Part shown: piece after piece, positions 1 through 6,211 of the stretch
Layout: each line of letters begins with the position of its first letter
Position numbering within the stretch: the stretch's first letter is position 1
Assembly (NCBI GenBank): GCA_017459805.1
Contig: JAFUCE010000138.1
Location: 1-38,822, forward strand
Direction of reading: 5' to 3'
Source of the DNA: Eggerthellaceae bacterium
GTDB lineage: Bacteria > Actinomycetota > Coriobacteriia > Coriobacteriales > Eggerthellaceae
DNA length: 38,822 nucleotides
Notes under the pieces: generated by a model
Seen by the model: only the letters and a program-made list of their open reading frames with translations
The model's database searches: none
What the model was told of the DNA's origin: nothing
Program-made: the position numbers and the translations under genes

Positions 1-42
1 GTGCGTCAAGTGTTCAGGCAAAGCATGCCTTCACACTTGCCG

Positions 43-58
43 GGGCGCTTGCGCGCCC
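43..58. other. GC-rich hairpin in left-edge intergenic DNA
   Basis: The first 254 bases hold no convincing gene. A 70-codon frame opens with GTG at base 1 but has no visible ribosome site, an odd Cys-rich composition and no recognisable domain. A short perfect hairpin (GGGCGC, loop TTGC, GCGCCC) lies here without a following T-run, so it is not an obvious terminator. A TATAAT at 209-214 could be the -10 box for the rubrerythrin gene, but no good -35 box is seen at the usual distance. Confidence 0.4.
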
Positions 59-254
59 AGCCTACTTGCAAACTTAACGCAACAGTTGCGCTTAGTTCGA
101 AAGTTTGCAGTTGTTGTTGCGATAGAGATGGAAAGTTAGGTATGGCTGCTTTTTGCCTTCAATTTGTGTCTTATTTTGTTTTAGCAAAAATCATATTAAT
201 AAAGAGCCTATAATGAATTCAGGGTAAATGCAGACGCATGAGAAAGGAGCTTCC

Positions 255-794
255 ATGGAACTTGCAGGAAGCAAAACTGAGCAGAATTTACAAACTGCTT
301 TTGCGGGTGAGTCACAGGCTCATACCAAGTATTTGTATTACGCGAGCCAAGCCAAAAAGGAAGGCTACGTACAAATCCAAACGATTTTTGAAGAAACCGC
401 TAAGAACGAAAAAGAACATGCCAAACTCTGGTTTAAGCAACTTCATGGTGGCGCCGTGCCTGAAACGCTCGAAAACCTCGCCGATGCTGCTAGTGGCGAA
501 AACTATGAGTGGACCGATATGTATGCTGAGTTTGCAGCAACCGCTCGCGAAGAAGGCTTTGACACCATCGCACAACTTTTTGATGGTGTAGCTGCCGTGG
601 AAAAAGAACACGAAGAACGCTATCGCAAACTCATTGAACGTATTAACGCGGGCGAAGTCTTTAAGCGTGACGGCATCGTTGCCTGGAAGTGCAACAACTG
701 TGGCCATATCCATATTGCCGCAGAAGCCCCCATTGTGTGCCCAGTGTGCGCACACCCGCAAGCCTACTTCGAAGTTCGCAGCGAAAACTATTAA
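255..794 (+). CDS. Rubrerythrin
   Basis: Rubrerythrin is a cytoplasmic non-haem diiron peroxidase that reduces hydrogen peroxide in anaerobes using electrons from rubredoxin or NAD(P)H systems. The 179-residue product has the classic order: a ferritin-like four-helix domain (residues about 1-135) with diiron carboxylate/His motifs (GES at 18-20, EKEH at 52-55, EKEH at 116-119), then a C-terminal rubredoxin-like knuckle with Cys146/Cys149 and Cys162/Cys165. The length is typical. The ATG at 255 is chosen because AGAAAGGAG lies a few bases before it; an in-frame ATG at 228 would add nine residues ahead of that site. A strong terminator follows at once, so the gene is probably monocistronic. No clear PerR-type operator is visible upstream. 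Placement before an oxygen-sensitive hydrogenase fits oxidative-stress protection, but that link is inference. Confidence 0.95.
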   Translation: MELAGSKTEQNLQTAFAGESQAHTKYLYYASQAKKEGYVQIQTIFEETAKNEKEHAKLWFKQLHGGAVPETLENLADAASGENYEWTDMYAEFAATAREEGFDTIAQLFDGVAAVEKEHEERYRKLIERINAGEVFKRDGIVAWKCNNCGHIHIAAEAPIVCPVCAHPQAYFEVRSENY

Positions 795-811
795 TTCGCT
801 TCCAAGGTTTC

Positions 812-843
812 AAAAGCCCCTTTTTCAGAAAAGGGGCTTTTTA
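812..843 (+). terminator. Rho-independent terminator of rubrerythrin gene
   Basis: An inverted repeat (AAAAGCCCC ... GGGGCTTTT) is followed by T residues, 17 bases after the rubrerythrin stop codon. It separates that gene from the hydrogenase operon. Confidence 0.9.
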
Positions 844-883
844 CCGTTTACGCCAAATACAAGGCGTTAATCATTTTTAAGCG

Positions 884-899
884 TTTAAATATATCTAAA
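884..899. promoter_or_regulatory. Imperfect palindrome upstream of hydrogenase operon
   Basis: TTTAAATATATCTAAA is a 16-bp near-palindrome with one unmatched pair of positions. It shares the octamer ATATCTAA with the perfect palindrome centred about 38 bases downstream. The two may be a pair of sites for one dimeric regulator of the hydrogenase genes; the regulator is unknown. Confidence 0.35.
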
Positions 900-922
900 T
901 GTATGACAATACAAACAACAAT

Positions 923-936
923 CTTAGATATCTAAG
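923..936. promoter_or_regulatory. Perfect 14-bp palindrome, candidate operator of the hydrogenase operon
   Basis: CTTAGATATCTAAG is a perfect dyad just upstream of the Shine-Dalgarno (AAGGAGGT, 943-950) of the hydrogenase small-subunit gene. A weak promoter can be drawn with ATGACA (903-908) as -35 and TAGATA (925-930) as -10, which would put the dyad over the -10 region where a repressor would block transcription. The promoter assignment is uncertain; the palindrome itself is directly visible. Confidence 0.5.
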
Positions 937-956
937 CTATATAAGGAGGTGCATAG

Positions 957-2429
957 ATGGACGAAAAAGTCCTCACGTCCCAGTTTGAAGACTTACTTGC
1001 ATCGCGCGGGGTAACGCGCCGCGGTTTTCTTCAACTTTGTGGGACCATTGCGGCAGCTACGGGTTTGGCGCATGTCACCGTGCCCGATGTTGCGCACGCG
1101 CTCGAAGAGTCCGTCATCGGTGCAGCAGAAGGTAATTTGTTCCCTGTTATTTGGATAGAGGGCGCTTCCTGCACGGGTTGTACAGAGGCTTTTGCGCAGA
1201 TTGACCAGCCCGATCCTGCAACCGTTGTTTTGGAAATGATTTCGTGCAACTACAACGAAACCCTTTCCTTTGCTGCGGGGCATTCGATGGAAGAAGCAAA
1301 GGCTCAAACCATTAAGCAATGTGCTGGCAAGTATGTATTGGTGTACGAAGGTGCCTTGCTTGAAGGTTGGGATGGCTGGGCCTTACGTGTTGCTGAAGAA
1401 ACGGGCGTTAATGCCTTCCTTGAAGCAGCAGAAAGCGCCTTTGGCGTCGTTGCCTTGGGCAGTTGCGCTGTCAACGGTGGTTGGATGGGCTCGAAAAAGA
1501 CACCCGCCGGCGCCATCGGCTGCCAGGCTCTTATGGCAAAACATGGTATAGAAACTCCTGTCACTAATATCCCTGGTTGCCCCGCCAACCCTGAATGGCT
1601 TGTTGCTGTTTTGGTTGACGTAGTTATGATGGGCATCCTCCCAGAACTTAATATCGACAATAAGCCTTCTCTCATTTTCGAACAGGCCGTGCATGAAAAC
1701 TGCCAGCGCCGTGGTCACTTTGAAAACGGCGAGTTCGTTTATAAGTTCGGTTCAGAAGAAGAAAAGAAAGGCTTCTGCCTTTACGCGATGGGTTGTCGCG
1801 GTCCGCAGACCAAAGCAAACTGCGGTATCGTGCGTTATAACCACCGTCGTAGTTGGTGTATTGAGGCAGGTTCCCCTTGCATTGGCTGCTGTGAAGCTAA
1901 CCCGCTCGATGCTTCCCACAACTGGGTTGACGTGAATGCGCCCTTCCACGAGCGTCATCGCGACCTACGAATCGGCAATTGGGTTGTTCAACCTCGCACC
2001 ATCGGTTTGGCTGCGGTTGCCTTAACTGCCATTGGTGTTATTATTCATGGCTTTGGCATGAAAGCTTCTGGTCGTTTGGAAGACATTAGGTTTGAAAAGC
2101 AGCGTGAATGGGACGCCAAGCATCCCGATAGCGCCATTGGCGACTACACGGCAGATCGCATCATCATCCATGCGGATGGTACTGAAGAAGTAGTACCGGC
2201 TGATGTGTTTGAGAAGATGCAAGATGCTGAATACGAACAGTCTATGAAGAAGATTGGTGCGGCAGCTGCAAGTGCTGTTGCCACAGGTAGTGCCACCGCA
2301 CAGGACGCTGTTGAAACAGCTGAAGAAACAGCTCGCACCTCTATTGATGATGCTGAAGCCAAAACGGCTGAAGATGTCGAAAACGCTATTGAAGAAGAAA
2401 TCGACGAAACGAAGGGAGGCCAGGAATAA
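957..2429 (+). CDS. [NiFe] uptake hydrogenase small subunit, Tat-exported, with long C-terminal tail
   Basis: This is the electron-transfer subunit of a membrane-bound [NiFe] hydrogenase that carries electrons from the active site in the large subunit through Fe-S clusters to cytochrome b. The 490-residue product starts with a twin-arginine signal (TRRGFLQ, Arg21-Arg22, then an Ala-rich stretch). The proximal cluster region has Cys72 and Cys75 in the CTGC form typical of standard oxygen-sensitive enzymes, without the extra cysteines of oxygen-tolerant ones. The medial-cluster run is Cys289-x11-Cys301-x6-Cys308-x2-Cys311; classical enzymes have Pro at the 301 position. One membrane anchor lies at about 345-368. 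Unusually, about 120 residues follow it, acidic and Ala/Glu-rich, against a short tail in well-known homologues. AAGGAGGT precedes the ATG. The stop codon overlaps the next ATG (TAATG). Confidence 0.96.
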   Translation: MDEKVLTSQFEDLLASRGVTRRGFLQLCGTIAAATGLAHVTVPDVAHALEESVIGAAEGNLFPVIWIEGASCTGCTEAFAQIDQPDPATVVLEMISCNYNETLSFAAGHSMEEAKAQTIKQCAGKYVLVYEGALLEGWDGWALRVAEETGVNAFLEAAESAFGVVALGSCAVNGGWMGSKKTPAGAIGCQALMAKHGIETPVTNIPGCPANPEWLVAVLVDVVMMGILPELNIDNKPSLIFEQAVHENCQRRGHFENGEFVYKFGSEEEKKGFCLYAMGCRGPQTKANCGIVRYNHRRSWCIEAGSPCIGCCEANPLDASHNWVDVNAPFHERHRDLRIGNWVVQPRTIGLAAVALTAIGVIIHGFGMKASGRLEDIRFEKQREWDAKHPDSAIGDYTADRIIIHADGTEEVVPADVFEKMQDAEYEQSMKKIGAAAASAVATGSATAQDAVETAEETARTSIDDAEAKTAEDVENAIEEEIDETKGGQE

Positions 2430-4084
2430 TGACACGTTCAACGATTGACCCGGTAACTCGTATCGAAGGCCACCTTCGTATTGAAATGGAAGTTGAAAAC
2501 GGCGTCGTTGCAGACGCTTGGGTTTCTGGCGGTTGTTTCCGCGGCATGGAACTTGTGCTTGAAGACCGCACCCCTGAAGATGCGGCCATGATTGCGCAGC
2601 GTATCTGCGGCGTTTGCCCCGTTTCTCATGCTCAATCTTCTTCTATTGCTGGTGAAAAGGCCTTAGGGATTACCATTTCGAACAATGCACGCATTATTCG
2701 AAACCTGCTTGAAGGCGCCCAGTTCTTACATAGCCATATTTTATGGTTCTACAATCTTGCCGCACCTGACTATGTCAATCCCATCAATGCGCTTAAGGCG
2801 AGTGCAGCTGATGCGCACGACCTCGCTGTTGCTGCTGGCACCTCTACCAATACTGACTTGAAGGCCCTGCAAGAGCGCCTTACGAAGTTTGCCAACAATG
2901 GCCAGCTCTCTATTTTTAGCGGCAACTGGTTTGATTCTGAAGGTGGTGAAGGTTATCAACTTCCACCCGAGCTTGACCTTGTCTGCACGGCTCATTACCT
3001 CGAAGCTCTGACCATGCAGGCTAAGGCGTCGGAGATTGCTGGTCTTCTTGGTGGCAAGATGCCCCATATTATGACGGTAGTTCCTGGCGGCACTATGTTT
3101 GTTCCCACAGAAGAAAAGCTTGATGATTTGTGGGCACTTGTCAACGAATTGTATGACTGGGTGGCTTCCACCATGGTCCAGGATACTGTTGCGTTGGTAC
3201 CCTTCTACAAGGATGCTCTTGAATGGGGCGGTGGCTGCAAACGCTACGTCGCCTGGGGCGTATTCGAAGATGCAAGCTTCGAAATGAATAATCGCTACTT
3301 GCCTGCTGGCGTCTTGAAGGACGGCTTAGTACTTGAAGACGTTAACGAAGACCTCATCAAGGAATACACGGGCCATTCTTGGTACGAGCCAGATGACATG
3401 GAACTCCGTAATCCACGCGACGAAGGTATTACTAAACCGCTCTACACCGAATACGACGTTAATGATCGCTATAGCTGGTGCAAATCTCCTTCTTATGACG
3501 GTCAGTGTATGGAAGCTGGCGGTTTATCTCGCTTGCTCGTTGCCTACAAGCGCGGCGTTCCTTTTGTAGTCGAACAAATTGATGGCTTACTCGATACCCT
3601 GGGTGTTCCGGGTCGCATTGACGTGCTACAGTCGACGCTTGGTCGTACCGGTGCCCGCCAGATCGAGACCCTCTACGTTGCTAGCCTTATGAAAGAATGG
3701 GTGGCTGAGCTTATTGAAGCCCTTAAGGGTGGCGACACCGAATACTTCCGTGAGCCTGCTCGCGATTCTGGTGACGGCACGGGCTTCTGGGAGGCGCCGC
3801 GTGGCGCACTGTATCATACTGAACACGTAAGCGGTGGCCGTATCACGGGGTACCAGATTATTATTCCTACTACATGGAATATTGCACCGCGCGGTCACAA
3901 TGGCGAACCTGGTCCAATGGAGCAGTCGCTTATTGGCGTTCCTGTGGGCGACGTTGAAAAGCCCATTAACGCCTTGCGTACCGTTCATAGTTTTGACCCC
4001 TGTACGGCGTGCGCAGTGCATATTAGCGAACCATCAACAGGCAAGCACTTTGAAACGGTCACTAACCCTTGGGGGGTGAAGTAA
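2429..4084 (+). CDS. [NiFe] uptake hydrogenase large (catalytic) subunit
   Basis: This subunit carries the Ni-Fe(CN)2CO active site that splits H2. The 551-residue product shows both nickel motifs. L1 is RICGVCPVSH with Arg58, Cys60, Cys63 and His67; L2 is DPCTACAVH with Cys525 and Cys528. The length is usual for the family. A 20-residue tail (532-551) follows the L2 His; this is the peptide normally removed by a dedicated endopeptidase after nickel insertion, and such an enzyme is encoded at 4883. There is no signal peptide, as expected: the large subunit is exported by hitch-hiking on the Tat signal of the small subunit. The start overlaps the small-subunit stop by one base, so translation is probably coupled. 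Group 1 membership (H2 uptake, membrane-bound) is inferred from the operon. Confidence 0.97.
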   Translation: MTRSTIDPVTRIEGHLRIEMEVENGVVADAWVSGGCFRGMELVLEDRTPEDAAMIAQRICGVCPVSHAQSSSIAGEKALGITISNNARIIRNLLEGAQFLHSHILWFYNLAAPDYVNPINALKASAADAHDLAVAAGTSTNTDLKALQERLTKFANNGQLSIFSGNWFDSEGGEGYQLPPELDLVCTAHYLEALTMQAKASEIAGLLGGKMPHIMTVVPGGTMFVPTEEKLDDLWALVNELYDWVASTMVQDTVALVPFYKDALEWGGGCKRYVAWGVFEDASFEMNNRYLPAGVLKDGLVLEDVNEDLIKEYTGHSWYEPDDMELRNPRDEGITKPLYTEYDVNDRYSWCKSPSYDGQCMEAGGLSRLLVAYKRGVPFVVEQIDGLLDTLGVPGRIDVLQSTLGRTGARQIETLYVASLMKEWVAELIEALKGGDTEYFREPARDSGDGTGFWEAPRGALYHTEHVSGGRITGYQIIIPTTWNIAPRGHNGEPGPMEQSLIGVPVGDVEKPINALRTVHSFDPCTACAVHISEPSTGKHFETVTNPWGVK

Positions 4085-4085
4085 G

Positions 4086-4790
4086 ATGGCTCATTTTGCA
4101 CACTATCGTGAAGCGCATCCTCTGCCATTTATTATTTTCCACTACATTAATTTGGGGGCGTTTCTCACACTCGTTATTTCCGGTATTTTTATTCACTTCC
4201 CCTATTTGCCGAACGTGATGGGTATGGCTCGTGGCGCCCATATTACGGCAGGCATTGTGCTTATCATAAACTTAATCATACGTATTTTCCTTGCTCTCTT
4301 TGTTGACACTGCCACATCGCCCGGTACGCGTCAGAAAGAAAAGGAAATTAAAGCTTGGTTGCCTCAGTTAGAAAACAGGCACCAGTTTATTCCCTGGATT
4401 AAGTACTACCTGTTTATTAAGAAAGACCATCCTCTGACGGCAAAATTCAATCCGCTTCAAAAGTTTGCCTATATGTTCTTGCCCTTCTCTTTCATCTTTA
4501 TGGCCATCACTGGTTTTGCCATGTGGGGGCCCACCATGAACTGGATTGTTTGCGAGACATTTACCAACTTGGTAGGCGGTTTGATGAATGTTCGCATCAT
4601 TCATTACTTCATGATGTTTGTGAACGTTATTTTCCTCATCATTCATCTTTATATGGTTATCACTGAAGGTGGCATACCGCTTATTAAGCTTATGTTCCTC
4701 CAGCGTGAACATGGTGGTTACACCTACGACACGACGACACATTCGATTTCTGGTAAAGACGAAAAGGAATACCCCAAGTTATTGTCATAG
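4086..4790 (+). CDS. Ni,Fe-hydrogenase b-type cytochrome subunit
   Basis: This integral membrane haem protein takes electrons from the hydrogenase small subunit and hands them to the quinone pool. The 234-residue product has about four hydrophobic helices (around residues 15-38, 54-77, 130-150 and 172-198). Histidines in or beside them are candidate haem ligands, including those in FHYIN, RGAHIT, IIHYFM and IIHLYM. Length and layout match the cytochrome subunits of HydC/HyaC type. It starts one base after the large-subunit stop with a G-rich ribosome site (GGGGGG about 10 bases ahead), so the three structural genes form one operon. A terminator follows immediately. The exact haem ligands were not aligned, so they remain provisional. 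Confidence 0.92.
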   Translation: MAHFAHYREAHPLPFIIFHYINLGAFLTLVISGIFIHFPYLPNVMGMARGAHITAGIVLIINLIIRIFLALFVDTATSPGTRQKEKEIKAWLPQLENRHQFIPWIKYYLFIKKDHPLTAKFNPLQKFAYMFLPFSFIFMAITGFAMWGPTMNWIVCETFTNLVGGLMNVRIIHYFMMFVNVIFLIIHLYMVITEGGIPLIKLMFLQREHGGYTYDTTTHSISGKDEKEYPKLLS

Positions 4791-4798
4791 GAGCTCTG

Positions 4799-4831
4799 AA
4801 AAGGCCTGCGAGAGCAGGCCTTTTCTCTTTT
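4799..4831 (+). terminator. Terminator of the hydrogenase structural operon
   Basis: AAAAGGCCTGC and GCAGGCCTTTT form a strong stem closed by a short loop, followed by a T-rich run, nine bases after the cytochrome stop codon. It separates the structural genes from the maturation protease, which has its own promoter-like sequence. Confidence 0.9.
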
Positions 4832-4867
4832 GGCACACTCGCATAATAATCTCGATTTCGACAAGTC

Positions 4868-4876
4868 TGCTACTAT
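4868..4876 (+). promoter_or_regulatory. Extended -10 promoter placing transcription start at the protease ATG
   Basis: TGCTACTAT matches the extended -10 pattern TGnTAnnnT. Six bases separate the hexamer from the ATG at 4883, so the predicted start of transcription falls on or beside the A of the start codon. There is no Shine-Dalgarno sequence. A leaderless mRNA is the simplest reading. Confidence 0.55.
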
Positions 4877-4882
4877 TAAGCT

Positions 4883-5437
4883 ATGAAAAAACAAGAGCGC
4901 ATAGCCATCTTTTGTGTGGGCAATAAGCTTATGTATGACGATGGCCTTGGTCCTGTAGTTTTCGAGCAGCTGCAATCATACGAATTTCCAAAGCACGTTG
5001 AGATATTTGACCTCGGCTGTCTTACCATGGACCGCATCAACGATGTGCGCGACTTCGACCTTATTGTGACCGTAGATGCCATCGATGGCACAGAAGAGCT
5101 GCCTGGGACCCTCTTCCGATTTTCACCTGAAGACATGGCCCTCCGAAGCTTTGGGACGCAGTCCTTGCACGACCTGAAATTATCCGACCTCTTTCATTCT
5201 GCCGCACTCCTTGGTTATGAGTGCGAAGGTGTGTGTCTCGGTATGCAAGTAGAAAATCCTTTTCCTGAAGAGGTACGTGTGGGATTGAGTAAAACTGTTG
5301 CCGCAGCTCTTCCAAACTTAGTTGACCTCGTATTAGCTGAATTAGTTAAGCGAGGCATAGATATTATTGAGCGAAGCTCAGGAAAGCCCGTTACGCCGGG
5401 GTTTCACCATCAAATGACGGACACAAGTCCCCTATAA
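4883..5437 (+). CDS. Hydrogenase maturation endopeptidase (peptidase M52, HyaD/HycI type)
   Basis: This protease checks nickel insertion and then cuts the C-terminal tail off the hydrogenase large subunit. The 184-residue product opens with the family signature GNKLMYDDGLGP (13-24). Expected nickel-sensing residues are present: an acidic residue at Asp19, Asp65 in VTVDAID, and His96 in the SLHDLKL segment. Length is slightly above the usual 150-165 residues, with a C-terminal extension. The substrate is most likely the large subunit encoded at 2429, which keeps a 20-residue tail after its last nickel motif. The gene lies beyond the operon terminator and lacks a ribosome site; an extended -10 just upstream suggests leaderless expression. 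Its 3' end overlaps the convergent nth gene by 47 bases. Confidence 0.93.
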   Translation: MKKQERIAIFCVGNKLMYDDGLGPVVFEQLQSYEFPKHVEIFDLGCLTMDRINDVRDFDLIVTVDAIDGTEELPGTLFRFSPEDMALRSFGTQSLHDLKLSDLFHSAALLGYECEGVCLGMQVENPFPEEVRVGLSKTVAAALPNLVDLVLAELVKRGIDIIERSSGKPVTPGFHHQMTDTSPL

Positions 5438-6062
5438 TGCAGTCTGCGCAACGTGGCCGTTGAGCGCGACAAAACTCTCGACCAAAATGAACCCACTGAT
5501 GGTTGATAAATAACCAATCTTTTTGCGGGTATATGTTAAGCAGGGCTTTTTCAGTTTTATCGGGTGTATCTGCTGACGGCCCGGCAAATTTAAGCCGGTG
5601 GGCAATACGAAACACATGAGTATCAACAGCAATTCCTTGGGGGTTTCGGAAAGCCTCGCACATAACCACATTTGCTGTTTTTCGCCCCACACCAGGAAGC
5701 TTCTGGAGGAGATTGATGTCGTTTGGTACCTCGCCCGCAAAATCACTGACAAGCATCTGGGAAAGCTTTATTAAATTTGCTGCTTTAGCGCGAAAAAAGC
5801 CAAGCGAATGAATAATCTTTTCGACATCGGTAACTTTTGCCTGAGCCAATTGAGAGCAGGTGGGATATTTCTTGAAAAGCGAAGGTGTGACCTTGTTGAC
5901 AGCTGCATCGGTGCACTGAGCAGAAAGTACGACAGCGCAAACGAGTCGGAAAGGATCGCTTTCGTAGTCAAGGGAGCATTCGCCCTCACCGTAATGAGCA
6001 AGCATGCGTTCTTCAACTTTCTGGGCACGTGCCTGCTTCGCAGCTTTTGATTCACGGGGCAT
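5391..6062 (-). CDS. nth: Endonuclease III (DNA glycosylase/AP lyase)
   Basis: This base-excision repair enzyme removes oxidised pyrimidines and nicks abasic sites. The 223-residue product contains the helix-hairpin-helix LPGVGRKTANVV with the catalytic Lys at 128, the catalytic Asp147 in VDTH, and a C-terminal [4Fe-4S] loop with Cys198, Cys205, Cys208 and Cys214 in the canonical C-x6-C-x2-C-x5-C spacing. The ATG at 6062 is chosen because AAGGAG lies seven bases upstream; a start six codons earlier would have no such site. The last 47 coding bases overlap those of the hydrogenase protease on the other strand, an unusual tail-to-tail overlap. The enzyme is cytoplasmic and fits an anaerobe coping with oxidative damage. 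Confidence 0.97.
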   Translation of the reverse strand: MPRESKAAKQARAQKVEERMLAHYGEGECSLDYESDPFRLVCAVVLSAQCTDAAVNKVTPSLFKKYPTCSQLAQAKVTDVEKIIHSLGFFRAKAANLIKLSQMLVSDFAGEVPNDINLLQKLPGVGRKTANVVMCEAFRNPQGIAVDTHVFRIAHRLKFAGPSADTPDKTEKALLNIYPQKDWLFINHQWVHFGREFCRAQRPRCADCIIGDLCPSFDGETPA

Positions 6063-6211
6063 AATGCTTCTCCTTAGCATACAGAATAGTTTTCTTCGCT
6101 AGTGCTAGTGTACTAAAATATGGCATAGATGAGGCGCACAAGAGCGCTTCTGGATGTCGTGTGCCGCATTTTGCGGCTCTTTGTGCTGTGTAGATTAGGA
6201 TATGCCACACC

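Noticed and set aside
1-213. 70-codon open frame at the left edge
   Set aside because: GTG at the first base, no ribosome site, unusual Cys-rich composition and no domain; it is likely non-coding or shadow of a feature beyond the edge.
181-254. PerR-type operator upstream of rubrerythrin
   Set aside because: The AT-rich sequence contains TATAAT but not the inverted repeat expected of a Per box.
312-761. 149-codon minus-strand frame inside the rubrerythrin gene
   Set aside because: It lies antisense to a clear rubrerythrin and has no ribosome site or recognisable domain.
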